Positions 15,940 through 24,448 are shown, numbered from the stretch's first letter. The stretch: DNA of 64,000 nt from RAM1 sp041905405 (GCA_041905405.1 JAYRLC010000002.1:186001-250000); one strand, 5' to 3'. The notes: generated by a model not told the origin, from the sequence alone. Program-made: numbers and translations.

Positions 15940-17327
15940 CGATGAACACCACCTCCCTTTACGCCCAGCGTCGCGCCCGCGTCGCCGACAGCATCGGCCG
16001 CGATGGCATCGCCATCATTCCCACGGCGCCGGAACGCCCGCGCAACCGCGACAGCGACTTCCAGTTCCGCCACGACAGCTACTTCTATTACCTGACGGGC
16101 TTCACCGAGCCCAACGCCTGGCTCGTGATCACCGGTGACGGCAAGAGCACCCTGTTCTGCCAGCCCAAGGACATCGAGCGCGAGATCTGGGACGGCTACC
16201 GCCTGGGCCCCGATGCCGCGCCCGCATCGCTGGGCGTCAACGCCGCGCACAGCGTGAACGAGCTGGACGCGCAACTGCCCCGCCTGCTGGAAAACCGCGA
16301 CGCCGTCTGGTATCCGTTCGCCATCCACCAGGGGCTGGAGGGCCGAGTGGGCGGCTGGCTGAACCAGGTGCGCGCCCGCGTACGTTTTGGCGCGCTGTGT
16401 CCCGAGCAGCAGAACGACCTGTGTGGCGTGCTGGACGAGATGCGGCTGATCAAGGACGCGCACGAACAGGACATCATGCGCCGCGCATCGGCCATCAGCG
16501 CGCGCGCCCATGTGCGTGCCATGCAGCTGAGCGCCCGCATGCTGCGCGCAGGCCAGGACGTGCGCGAATACCACCTGGACGCCGAGCTGCTGCACGAGTT
16601 CCGCCTGGGCGGCTCGCAGTACCCGGCGTACGGCTCCATCGTGGCGGCAGGCCCCAACGCCTGCGTGCTGCACTACCGCGCCGACGTCGCGCCGGTGCGC
16701 GCGGGCGAACTGGTGCTGATCGACGCGGGCTGCGAGCTGGACAGCTATGCCAGCGACATCACGCGCACCTTCCCGGCCGACGGCAAATTCACCGGGCCGC
16801 AGCGCGTGCTGTACGACCTGGTGCTGGCGTCGCAGGACGCGGCCGTAGCCGCGACCAAGGCCGGCAACCGCTTCAACGACCCGCACGACGCCACGGTGCG
16901 GGTGCTGGCCCAAGGCATGCTCGACGTCGGCCTGCTGGACAAAAACAAGGTCGGCACGGTCGACGACGTGATCGAAAGCCGCGCGTACTTCCAGTTCTAC
17001 ATGCACCGCACGGGCCACTGGCTGGGCATGGACGTGCACGACTGCGGCAGCTACGTGGAGCCCACGCAGGTCGGCGAGGTCAGCGAACGGCGCGACCCGC
17101 TGAGCAACGAGATCATCAAGAACCGCCCGGGCCGCGTACTGCAGCCCGGCATGGTGCTGACCATCGAGCCGGGCCTCTACGTGCGTCCGGCCGAGGGCGT
17201 GCCCGAGCAGTTCCACAACATCGGCATCCGCATCGAGGACGACGCGATCGTCACGGCCACCGGCTGCGAGCTGATCACGCGCGGCGTGCCGGTAAAGGCG
17301 GACGAGATAGAAGCGCTGATGCGGTAG
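15936..17327 (+). CDS. pepP: Xaa-Pro aminopeptidase (aminopeptidase P)
   Basis: This 463-residue M24 metallopeptidase removes N-terminal residues preceding proline. An N-terminal aminopeptidase-P domain (about 1-150, FQFRHDSYFYYLTGF) precedes the pita-bread catalytic domain. The dimetal ligands appear in LIDAGCELDSYASDITRTF (two Asp), TGHWLGMDVHD (His), LTIEPGLY (Glu) and IRIEDD (Glu). The start overlaps the murU stop by ATGA; the second ATG two codons later is also possible. It is the end of the speD-murU-pepP set and is convergent with the zeta toxin gene after 4 bases. Confidence 0.95.
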   Translation: MTMNTTSLYAQRRARVADSIGRDGIAIIPTAPERPRNRDSDFQFRHDSYFYYLTGFTEPNAWLVITGDGKSTLFCQPKDIEREIWDGYRLGPDAAPASLGVNAAHSVNELDAQLPRLLENRDAVWYPFAIHQGLEGRVGGWLNQVRARVRFGALCPEQQNDLCGVLDEMRLIKDAHEQDIMRRASAISARAHVRAMQLSARMLRAGQDVREYHLDAELLHEFRLGGSQYPAYGSIVAAGPNACVLHYRADVAPVRAGELVLIDAGCELDSYASDITRTFPADGKFTGPQRVLYDLVLASQDAAVAATKAGNRFNDPHDATVRVLAQGMLDVGLLDKNKVGTVDDVIESRAYFQFYMHRTGHWLGMDVHDCGSYVEPTQVGEVSERRDPLSNEIIKNRPGRVLQPGMVLTIEPGLYVRPAEGVPEQFHNIGIRIEDDAIVTATGCELITRGVPVKADEIEALMR

Positions 17328-17331
17328 GGCC

Positions 17332-17925
17332 TCAGCCCTCGGCGAAGCCCAGCACCTTGTCCGCCCAGCGCGGGCGCAGCACGGCATGCAGCTGCATCTG
17401 CCCCTGCGCGACGGTGGCCACCAGGCGGGGACCACCCTGGCCGGCGTCGATGGCGTCCATCAGGAAAGCCAGGTCCGCCATGTGCACGGCGCGGCGCAGG
17501 TTGTCCACGCTGCGCGGGTAGCGTTCCAGCACCTTGTGCGACGGCACGCCGTGACCGCCTTCGCGCACGCGCTGGCTCACGCGCTGCAGCAGGCGGCGCG
17601 GCTCGTCCACGCACATGGCATACAGCACGACTTCATAGCCCAGCGACCGGGCCTGCGCGATCAGCGCCAGCCGTGACGGGTGCGACATCGCGGTTTCGGT
17701 CACGAAAGGGCGGCTGGCCCGCAGCAGCGCTTGGCGCTGCGCGTCGGCCCATTCGCGGGCGGCCGCGGCGCGCACCTGCCCACCCGGCAGGTGCTGAAGG
17801 TGCTCCTGCTCATGGGCCTGCGCGTTGACGAAAGGCAGGGCCGGGTAACGCGGCGCGATCACGCAGCGGTAAAGCGTTGTCTTGCCGGCGCCATTGGGCC
17901 CGGCGATCAGGTGCAGAGCCGGCAT
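17332..17925 (-). CDS. Zeta-toxin-like P-loop kinase
   Basis: This 197-residue protein has Walker A IAGPNGAGKTT at residues 7-17, the ETAMSHPSR segment matching the substrate-binding region of zeta/PezT toxins, and an arginine-rich lid (RVREGGHGVP, then the arginines of LERYPRSV). Zeta toxins phosphorylate UDP-N-acetylglucosamine and block cell-wall synthesis. It starts 6 bases after the ParD-like gene, the normal antitoxin-toxin order. The target is not certain: many short proteins of this family, often annotated AAA or zeta toxin, are uncharacterised. Confidence 0.82.
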   Translation of the reverse strand: MPALHLIAGPNGAGKTTLYRCVIAPRYPALPFVNAQAHEQEHLQHLPGGQVRAAAAREWADAQRQALLRASRPFVTETAMSHPSRLALIAQARSLGYEVVLYAMCVDEPRRLLQRVSQRVREGGHGVPSHKVLERYPRSVDNLRRAVHMADLAFLMDAIDAGQGGPRLVATVAQGQMQLHAVLRPRWADKVLGFAEG

Positions 17926-17931
17926 GCGCCG

Positions 17932-18288
17932 TCAGGCTGCCTTGGGGTCCTTGCCGCGCTTGCTGCGGTTGGTCGCCACAGCCTGCTCCGTGCGGTCGGC
18001 CAGCGCGCCGGACTTGGCCAGCGCCAGCACATGGCCGTGCAGGTCGTCCAGGTCCGGCGACAGGTTGCTGGCGGGCGGGGACAAGGTGTAGGGGGCGCGC
18101 TCCTGGCGGGCGATGAGCGCCTGGCTGTCGCTGGTGGTCAGGCCCGCGTGTTCCAGCGCGCGGCCCAGCGTTGCCCAGTATTCGATCTGGCTGGCGACCG
18201 ACCGGCGCATGGTGCCGGCGGATTCGCGCGCGTGCTTGACCAGCTCAGCCGGCAATTTGACGGATACGAATGCGGGGTTCTCTGCCAC
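17932..18288 (-). CDS. ParD-like ribbon-helix-helix antitoxin
   Basis: This 118-residue protein has an N-terminal ribbon-helix-helix segment (AFVSVKLPAELVKHARESA, about residues 6-24), the SVASQIEYWATLGRALE helix typical of the ParD_like family, and a flexible basic C-terminus. It probably binds DNA and neutralises the downstream zeta-like kinase. The start is GTG, chosen because of an ideal AAGGAGG Shine-Dalgarno 5 bases upstream. It begins 21 bases after the FAD oxidoreductase stop on the same strand, so read-through from the polyamine operon is plausible. Confidence 0.82.
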   Translation of the reverse strand: MAENPAFVSVKLPAELVKHARESAGTMRRSVASQIEYWATLGRALEHAGLTTSDSQALIARQERAPYTLSPPASNLSPDLDDLHGHVLALAKSGALADRTEQAVATNRSKRGKDPKAA

Positions 18289-18309
18289 GGCGTCCTCCTT
18301 GTTGGCGCA

Positions 18310-19917
18310 TTATGCGCCAGAACGCGCCATCCCGGAGCCACTGGCGGCATGGTGGCCGCGCGTGAAGGCTTCCTCGAACACAGAGTAGCCGGACCAGTCG
18401 CCATGTGCAAACCTCAGCCGCCCGGATGCCGAGGCCACCACGGCGTGGGGCATGGCGCGGCGCATGCCCGGCACAGGGACCGCCATGGCGTGGCCGTAGC
18501 GCGTGATATCGATGCGCGTGGCCTTGCCGGCCAGATCGGGGTGCGGCACCGCCAGCTCGGCCAGCACCCGGTCGCGCCAGTGCGCCCAGGGCTCACGCAG
18601 CAGCGCGGCGCGGGCATCGGCCGACGGACCGGGGGCCAGGTACCAGGTCAGCACCGTGGGGCCCGGGCGGGGGTCCAGCAACTGGTGACGTGCATCCACA
18701 TAGCCCAGGCCCGCCGATCCGTAAATCACGTTGTCCCAGCTGGGCGGCGCGCCCGGGCGGTCGTGCAGCGGTTCGCGCAGGTGGATGTTGGCCACCAGCC
18801 AGGGCGCATGGCGGGTTCGCGCCGCCGCCGCGCGCAGCGCGGCCGGCGGGTCCTGCACCACGCGCACGGCAACGAACACCGGCAACGCCACGATGCATTC
18901 GCGCGCCTGCCAGCGCTCCAGCGTGCCGCTGGCGTGGTGCAGCGCATCCACTTCCACACCCTGGCGCGTTTCGGCGATGCGCAGCACGGTACGCCCGGCC
19001 CGAAGTCGCTCGCCCAACGGCAAGGCCAGGCGCTGCGTGAGCCAGCCATTGCCTTCAGGCCAGGTCAGCACGGCGTCGCGCGCCGCGTCCTCGTCGCCCG
19101 GCGCGTGAAAGCCGTGGCGGCTTGCAAAGTAGTGAATGCCGGCCCAGGCCGAGACCGTGGCAATGCCCGCGCCGTAGTCGTCGCGACAGCAGTAGTCCAG
19201 GTACCAGCGCAGGTGGGCGTCGTTCAGGCCCTGCGCGTGCAGCCACTGCGCGAAGGTCTGCGCGTCCAGCGCCGCATGCTCTGGCGCCAGCGGCGCGCGA
19301 AAGGCGGGCAATGCAAACCGCGCCGCCTTCTGCATCCGTGCCACGTGCTGCGCAAAGTGCGCGTACTGCGCCAGCGTGGCGCCGCTCACGCCATGCTGCG
19401 GCAGCAGGCCGTCCTGCCATTCACCGTTGAAGAACAGCCGCTCCTGGGGGCTGTGGCACAGGTGGCGTTCATCGTATTGCCAGCGCCCGGCCACGCGCCG
19501 GCGCAGGCCCAGCTCCTCCAGCAGGTCCTGCACCTCACGCGCATCGTCGCCGGGCACGGGCAGGTAGTGCGCGCCCAGCGGACAGGCCATGCCCAGCAGG
19601 CTGCCCGCGCGGCTGTTGCCGCCGGCCGCGTCCTCCAGCTCCAGCAGCGCGAAGTCGTCGAGCCCCTGCAGCCGCAACGCGCGTGCCGCCGCCAGCCCAG
19701 CCACGCCACCGCCGGCAATCAGCGTGTGCACACGGCGCGTGACGCCCGGCGCCCTGTCCGGACGCGGTTCACGCAACAGATGGCCGCGCTCGGCATGGGT
19801 GCCCACGAAACTGCCCGTGATGTCGCCTGCAACGCCCTCGCGCGGCGAGCAGCCAGCCAGGGGCAATGCCGCGCCGGCGGCCACCGATGCGGCCAGCACC
19901 GCGCGGCGGCGCATCAT
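18310..19917 (-). CDS. Exported FAD-dependent amine-oxidase-like lipoprotein
   Basis: This 535-residue flavoprotein opens with MMRRRAVLAASVAAG and the lipobox LPLAGC (C23), a Tat-like lipoprotein signal. The FAD-binding motif HTLIAGGGVAGLAAARAL lies at about 64-81, followed by GGNSRAG. The C-terminal RFAHGDWSGYSVFEEAF resembles the FAD-closing motif of amine oxidases. The family includes polyamine and monoamine oxidases, and its gene overlaps the SpeE-like aminopropyltransferase by ATGA. I infer that it oxidises an amine, possibly an aminopropylated one, on the periplasmic side. Activity and substrate are unknown. Confidence 0.8.
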   Translation of the reverse strand: MMRRRAVLAASVAAGAALPLAGCSPREGVAGDITGSFVGTHAERGHLLREPRPDRAPGVTRRVHTLIAGGGVAGLAAARALRLQGLDDFALLELEDAAGGNSRAGSLLGMACPLGAHYLPVPGDDAREVQDLLEELGLRRRVAGRWQYDERHLCHSPQERLFFNGEWQDGLLPQHGVSGATLAQYAHFAQHVARMQKAARFALPAFRAPLAPEHAALDAQTFAQWLHAQGLNDAHLRWYLDYCCRDDYGAGIATVSAWAGIHYFASRHGFHAPGDEDAARDAVLTWPEGNGWLTQRLALPLGERLRAGRTVLRIAETRQGVEVDALHHASGTLERWQARECIVALPVFVAVRVVQDPPAALRAAAARTRHAPWLVANIHLREPLHDRPGAPPSWDNVIYGSAGLGYVDARHQLLDPRPGPTVLTWYLAPGPSADARAALLREPWAHWRDRVLAELAVPHPDLAGKATRIDITRYGHAMAVPVPGMRRAMPHAVVASASGRLRFAHGDWSGYSVFEEAFTRGHHAASGSGMARSGA

Positions 19918-21443
19918 GGGTGCACCTTGCCCCATTCGCGCTCGTAGGTGATCACCAGCGCCTGGTTGGACAGCCGGTTGACGTCGGCCGGCACGCGCGC
20001 CATGTCGCGCGGGAAATCGAACATCGGCGCGACCGCCGGCAGGTCCAGGAAACGCAGCCCCGCGGGCAGCGCCCCGGGCAGGCGCCACGGCCTGCGGCTG
20101 GCGATGACAAAGCCCCATTCGCCAAAGCTCGGCACGTGCGCGTGGTACGGCGCGGTGCGCAGGCCCACAGACTCGATCGTGTCGACCACGGTCCAGAAGC
20201 TCTTGCGCGCCAGCAGCGGCGATGTGGTCTGCACCACCGCGTAGCCGCCCGCGGACAGCCGCCGGTCCAGCAGGGCGTAGAACGAGTTGGTGTACAGCTT
20301 GCCGATCGCGAAATTGGTCGGGTCAGGAAAGTCCACCACGATCACGTCAAAGGTGTCGGCGCCGTCCTCCAGCCACTTGAAGGCGTCGGTGTTGACGACC
20401 TTCACCTTGGGCGACGCCAGCGCCCCGCCGTTGAGTTGCGCCAGCGCCGGCTGCTGCGAGAACAGCCGCGTCATGGCCGGGTCCAGCTCCACCAGCGTGA
20501 CCTGCTCGACCGACGGGTACTTCAGCACCTCGCGCACGGCCATGCCGTCGCCGCCCCCCAGCACGGCCACTTTTTTTGGCGCGCCGTGCGCGGCCATGGC
20601 GGGGTGGACCAGGGCCTCGTGATAGCGGTATTCGTCGCGCTCGGCGAACTGCAGGTTGCCGTTCAGGTACAGGCGGTGGCCCATGCGGCCATGCGTCACC
20701 ACGATCCGCTGCCAGGGCGAGCGTTCGCTTGCGACGATGCGGTCCTGGTAGAAGCGGTCCTCGGCCAGGGTGGTGATGTGGTCCGCGCCCGCAAAGCCCG
20801 CGCCCAGCGCACCCAGCACCACCGCGCAGGCGGCCGCATGCGCAGCCCACTGCCGCAGCTCGCCGCGAAACAGCCACAGCGCCCACACCGCCACTGCCGC
20901 GTTCATGAGCCCGAACAGCAGCCCGGTGCGGATCAGCCCGAGCTGCGGCACCAGCAGCAGCGGGAACGCCACCGACACGGCCAGCGCGCCCAGGTAGTCG
21001 AAGGTCAGCACCTGCGACACCAGGTCGCGCAGCGCCACGTTGCGCTTGAGGATGCGCATGACCAGCGGAATCTCCAGCCCCACCAGCATGCCCACCACCA
21101 GCACCAGTCCGTACAGCAACAGCCGGAACGCGCCTGGCGCCCAAGCGTTGGCGATGAACAACACGGCAGGCAGCGCCCCACCGATCAGCGCCACCAGGAG
21201 TTCAATGCGCAGGAAGTGCGCAGGCAACTGCCGCTCGAAGAACCGCGACAGGTACGACCCCACACCCATCGCGAACAGGTACGCGCCGATGATGGTGGAA
21301 AACTGCAGCACCGAATCGCCCAGCACGTACGACGCCAGCGCCGCAGCCGCCAGCTCGTACACCAGCCCGCACGCAGCCACGACGAAGACGCTGGCCAGCA
21401 GCGCGACTTCCATGGGGCGGGGAGCAGAAACCGGCGCAGTCAT
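19914..21443 (-). CDS. Membrane-fused polyamine aminopropyltransferase (SpeE-like)
   Basis: This 509-residue protein has an N-terminal domain of about seven transmembrane helices (residues about 10-215) and a C-terminal spermidine-synthase-like methyltransferase-fold domain (about 230-480). The domain has the substrate loop LYLNGNLQFAERDEYRYHE, the cofactor motif VAVLGGGDGMAVREVL with acidic LVELDP, and the catalytic VVDFPDPTNFAIGKLY. Soluble SpeE transfers aminopropyl groups from decarboxylated AdoMet to putrescine; the membrane fusion suggests a membrane-linked or exported acceptor. The ATG at 21443 is chosen because a longer reading would translate the repeat at 21459-21529. speD lies 5 kb away. 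Confidence 0.88.
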   Translation of the reverse strand: MTAPVSAPRPMEVALLASVFVVAACGLVYELAAAALASYVLGDSVLQFSTIIGAYLFAMGVGSYLSRFFERQLPAHFLRIELLVALIGGALPAVLFIANAWAPGAFRLLLYGLVLVVGMLVGLEIPLVMRILKRNVALRDLVSQVLTFDYLGALAVSVAFPLLLVPQLGLIRTGLLFGLMNAAVAVWALWLFRGELRQWAAHAAACAVVLGALGAGFAGADHITTLAEDRFYQDRIVASERSPWQRIVVTHGRMGHRLYLNGNLQFAERDEYRYHEALVHPAMAAHGAPKKVAVLGGGDGMAVREVLKYPSVEQVTLVELDPAMTRLFSQQPALAQLNGGALASPKVKVVNTDAFKWLEDGADTFDVIVVDFPDPTNFAIGKLYTNSFYALLDRRLSAGGYAVVQTTSPLLARKSFWTVVDTIESVGLRTAPYHAHVPSFGEWGFVIASRRPWRLPGALPAGLRFLDLPAVAPMFDFPRDMARVPADVNRLSNQALVITYEREWGKVHP

Positions 21444-21458
21444 TTCGCGTGCCGCCGC

Positions 21459-21529
21459 GGAACCGGCTCTGCCGGGCCGCTGGAGGCGCCCCCCTTGGGG
21501 GGAGGCGGCCAAAGGCCGCTTCGGGGGGG
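21459..21529. repeat. GC-rich intergenic repeat, copy A
   Basis: This 71-base block has nested hairpins (GGAACCGGCTCTGCCGG, then CCCCCTTGGGGGG, then GGCGGCCAAAGGCCGC). The same motifs occur in the same order, on the opposite strand, at 32200-32264. Such elements are common between genes in Comamonadaceae. It separates the DUF350 and SpeE-like genes and could act as a transcript stability or attenuation element. Confidence 0.75.
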
Positions 21530-21537
21530 AATCATTC

Positions 21538-21759
21538 CTACCCGTGCACCGCAGCAGCAACAATGATCGAGATGCCCAGGCTCATCGCCCCCACGACGAT
21601 CCCCAGCGCCACGTTCTGCTTCTCGACGATCTCTTCCCACAGGTTATAGGGCGTGAGCTTGTCGATGACGACGAAGCTCAGCCAGAACACCACCACGCCG
21701 ACCAGCGCGTAAACGATGGAGCCGAAGAACGCCCCTGCTTTCAGCCATTCAAGACCCAT
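21538..21759 (-). CDS. DUF350 (YjfL-type) small membrane protein
   Basis: This 73-residue protein has two transmembrane helices (about residues 8-30 and 49-71) and the DUF350 signature KLTPYNLWEEIVEKQNVALG between them. DUF350 is found once or in tandem, often near PspA, polyamine enzymes and DUF4178 proteins; its biochemical role is unknown. A GGAGG lies 5 bases before the ATG. It starts 33 bases after the DUF4178 gene and ends 94 bases before the SpeE-like gene, with repeat copy A between. Confidence 0.88.
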   Translation of the reverse strand: MGLEWLKAGAFFGSIVYALVGVVVFWLSFVVIDKLTPYNLWEEIVEKQNVALGIVVGAMSLGISIIVAAAVHG

Positions 21760-21792
21760 GATGACCTCCGGTTGAATCGATGAACAAAACCT

Positions 21793-23307
21793 TCATTTGT
21801 GGCTGCCGCCACTGGAGTACCCGCCGTACGAGCCGCCGCCCGAACGCCAGGTACTGCCCGAGCTGCTGCAGTTCTCGCGCTGCGGGTCGCAGGCCATGCA
21901 CGCGCGCAGCATCGACAGAAAAATCAGCAGGATGACCACCAGCACGATCACCGTCACGCAGCCCACGCCCGACGACGCGCTGACCGGCGACGCATCCGTA
22001 CGTCGCACCAGGTCTTCCTTGCCCTGCAGGCGGAAGGCCTGAATGATGGTCGCGGCGTCCATGCGGCTGCCGCTGGACCAGGTGATCTCGGCGGGCGTCT
22101 GCTCCATGGACAGCAAAGACTTGCCCTTGGCGAAATCGCGGTTGAAGGTCTTCTGCCCGCGCGCGACCTGCCAGTAGAACTCGCCGGCCACGTAGGTCGT
22201 CTCCGCCTCATAGCTGTATTCGAGCTGGTAGGTCGTGCCCAGGTAGCTCGCGCTTTTGCCGCCGGACGACAGCGCCGGCGCGCCCGTGGTGGGCTTGACC
22301 ATGCTCCAGCCCTCTTCGCTGTCCACCAGGAAGCTGAAGCCGCGCTGGGGGTGGTACAGCAGGTACTCGTCCCAGCCGAAATGCTCGGCGTCCTCCTCCT
22401 GCGGGTCGTGGCCCAGCCGGTGCTGAAAGCCCACCACCTGCCAGTCAACGCCCTGCAGCTTGCCCGTGCTGCCCAGCGGGATCAGCGGCTGCACGGGCTC
22501 GTCCTGGATCGCGTGGCGCAGCTGCGCGCCCGTGCCCGACGACAGGTCGATCAGGCTGTTGCAGGATCGGCAGGTGATGGACTTGCTGTTGGCCAGCGTC
22601 ACCTCCACCGGCGCGCCGCAGTTCGGGCAGGCGAACTGGCGGCCACGCTCCTCCTTGACCATGTCCTCGCGCAGGCCGGACAGCTTCAGCTCCTCGAGCA
22701 TGACCGCGCGGCCGCGTGACAAGGCCGGCGGCTGCGCGCCGTAGTCGATGCCCAGCACCTCGCCGTCGGCGCTGCGCAGCTCGACCACCACAAACGGCGC
22801 ACCGGCGGGCGGCAGGCGCGGCAGCTCGCCCTGGGCCGACACCAGCGACGCCATGTCGTTGCTGGCGACGCTGAACGGCTTGCCGGCGATCGCCGTGGTG
22901 GCACCCACGCGGAACCGGTCGGGCGCAGGCAGCTCGCGCTGCGTCGTGGCGGGCAGGCTGAACACGTAGGCGCCGTTGTCTTCGGCCAGGGACGCCCGGC
23001 GGCCGTCGTCCAGCACCGCCTCCCATTCGGTCCAGGTGCCGGCCCCGGTCCTGTACTGCAGCCGTCCCACCAGGGTGAATCCGTTGCCCTGCCATTGCCC
23101 CGTGGTGTTCAGCTGCAGCGGGCTGTGGTCGTCGAACAGCTCGGCCATCTTGCCCACGCGCGTGAGCACGTCGCCGTCGCGCACGACAGTGCTGCGGCAG
23201 TACGCGCACACGGCGTGCGTGGACTGGGCGCTGCGGAATTCAACCGGCGCGCCGCAGCCGGGGCAGGGCGCGCGATAGGCGCGGTGAGGGGTGGATGGGG
23301 CAGGCAT
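21793..23307 (-). CDS. DUF4178 protein with two zinc ribbons and a C-terminal membrane helix
   Basis: This protein of about 504 residues has two zinc-ribbon motifs: CPGCGAP with a distant CAYC near the N-terminus, and CPNCGAP with CRSC in the middle. Each is followed by a DUF4178-type beta domain (for example FTLVGRLQYRTG and WQVVGFQHRLG). It ends with a transmembrane helix (VIVLVVILLIFLSML) and a Gly/Ser-rich tail GGGSYGGYSSGG. Function is unknown; the neighbourhood suggests a membrane-linked scaffold. ATG 23307 is preferred (AAAGG just upstream). ATG 23322 is possible but lies inside the hairpin element at 23315-23392. Confidence 0.85.
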   Translation of the reverse strand: MPAPSTPHRAYRAPCPGCGAPVEFRSAQSTHAVCAYCRSTVVRDGDVLTRVGKMAELFDDHSPLQLNTTGQWQGNGFTLVGRLQYRTGAGTWTEWEAVLDDGRRASLAEDNGAYVFSLPATTQRELPAPDRFRVGATTAIAGKPFSVASNDMASLVSAQGELPRLPPAGAPFVVVELRSADGEVLGIDYGAQPPALSRGRAVMLEELKLSGLREDMVKEERGRQFACPNCGAPVEVTLANSKSITCRSCNSLIDLSSGTGAQLRHAIQDEPVQPLIPLGSTGKLQGVDWQVVGFQHRLGHDPQEEDAEHFGWDEYLLYHPQRGFSFLVDSEEGWSMVKPTTGAPALSSGGKSASYLGTTYQLEYSYEAETTYVAGEFYWQVARGQKTFNRDFAKGKSLLSMEQTPAEITWSSGSRMDAATIIQAFRLQGKEDLVRRTDASPVSASSGVGCVTVIVLVVILLIFLSMLRACMACDPQRENCSSSGSTWRSGGGSYGGYSSGGSHK

Positions 23308-23314
23308 CGGGGCC

Positions 23315-23392
23315 TTTGTCATTGCGGGCTCGACCCGCAATCCAGACGTTGGCACGCCAACATGGATCCCGGGTCAAGCCAGGGATGACAAA
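23315..23392. repeat. Small palindromic (MITE-like) element
   Basis: This 78-base unit is bounded by TTTGTCAT and ATGACAAA. It contains internal stems GCGGG/CCCGC and GTTGGC/GCCAAC, so the whole unit can fold into a branched cruciform. It resembles the short dispersed elements of proteobacteria that read as cattgcgggc...gggatgaca. It lies between the SPFH and DUF4178 genes, and its left end contains an alternative start codon for the latter. Confidence 0.7.
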
Positions 23393-23401
23393 CTTTCTTT
23401 A

Positions 23402-24448
23402 CTACACCAGTTTCTTCAGCAGCTCGGCCTTCTTGGCGCTGAATTCCTCGTCGGTCAGGATGCCCTTGGCCTTCAGGCCACCGAGCTTTTCGATCAGGGC
23501 CATGACCTCTTCGGGCCGGACACCCGCAGCGCCCGCGGCCGCCGCTGCCGCCGCCTGCGCCGGGTTGCCCCGCAGCCCCTGCTGCAGGTTCTGCGCGAGC
23601 ACCTGGCCCAGCGCCACGCCGGCGCCCAGGCCCATCGCGTCGCCAGCGACCCCGCCGCCGCCCGACGCGGACCCTTCGGCGAACTTGGGGATGGCCTGCG
23701 CCGTCTGGTACTGCATGAACTTGCCCATGTCGTTGCCGACCATGCCCATGCCGATCTTCTGGTCCAGGATCTTCTGCAGCTCCTCGGGCAGCGACACGTT
23801 CTGCACGGTCATGCCGTCCAGCTTCAGGCCGACGGCCGCAAAGGCCGGCGACAGCTCGGTGGACAGCGCTTTCGCAAACTCGATCTGGTTGGCCGCCAGG
23901 TCCAGGAACGGGATGCCGCTTTGCGCGATGGCGTCCGAAAGGTGCTGCAGCACCAGCCCGCGGAGCTGGCCGTCCAGGTCGGCCGTGGTGTAGGCCTCAC
24001 GTGTGCCCGAGATTTCGGTGTGGAACAGCTTGGGGTCGGCAATGCGGAAGCTGTAGTTGCCGAACGCGCGCAGCCGCACGGCGCCGAAGTCCTTGTCGCG
24101 GATGGTGACGGGCTGGGACGTGCCCCACTTCTGGTCCACCTGCTGGCGCGTGCTGAAGAAATACACGTCGCTCTTGAACGGGGACTCGAACAGCTTGTCC
24201 CAGTTCTTCAGGTAGGTGAGAACGGGCAGCGTCTGCGTCGTGAGCTTGTACATGCCGGGGCCGAACACGTCGGCGACCTTGCCCTCGTTCACGAACACGG
24301 CCATCTGCGATTCACGCACCGTGAGCGACGCGCCGTTCTGGATTTCCATGCCCGCCATCGGGAAGCGCCAGGCCAGCGTGCCGTCGCCCTCCTCGGTCCA
24401 CTGGATGACGTCAATGAACTGTTTCTTGATGAAGTCCATCAGGCCCAT
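23402..24448 (-). CDS. SPFH-domain protein with C-terminal SHOCT motif
   Basis: This 348-residue protein starts MGLMDFIKKQFIDVIQW. It has a YdjI/virion-core-type SPFH domain (about residues 20-240, with VFGPGMYKLTTQTLPVLTYL and VQNVSLPEELQKILD), a glycine- and alanine-rich linker (about 255-305), and a SHOCT segment (GLKAKGILTDEEFSAKKAEL). SPFH proteins form oligomeric membrane platforms; this branch often accompanies DUF4178 and zinc-ribbon proteins. It is the first gene of the minus-strand membrane operon and is divergent from the patatin gene, with 87 bases between starts. Confidence 0.88.
   Translation of the reverse strand: MGLMDFIKKQFIDVIQWTEEGDGTLAWRFPMAGMEIQNGASLTVRESQMAVFVNEGKVADVFGPGMYKLTTQTLPVLTYLKNWDKLFESPFKSDVYFFSTRQQVDQKWGTSQPVTIRDKDFGAVRLRAFGNYSFRIADPKLFHTEISGTREAYTTADLDGQLRGLVLQHLSDAIAQSGIPFLDLAANQIEFAKALSTELSPAFAAVGLKLDGMTVQNVSLPEELQKILDQKIGMGMVGNDMGKFMQYQTAQAIPKFAEGSASGGGGVAGDAMGLGAGVALGQVLAQNLQQGLRGNPAQAAAAAAAGAAGVRPEEVMALIEKLGGLKAKGILTDEEFSAKKAELLKKLV

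Noticed and set aside
17680..21566. Long plus-strand open frames opposite the antitoxin, oxidase and SpeE-like genes
   Set aside because: The translations are Arg/His/Gln-rich and antisense to genes with clear motifs; no ribosome sites or domains were seen.
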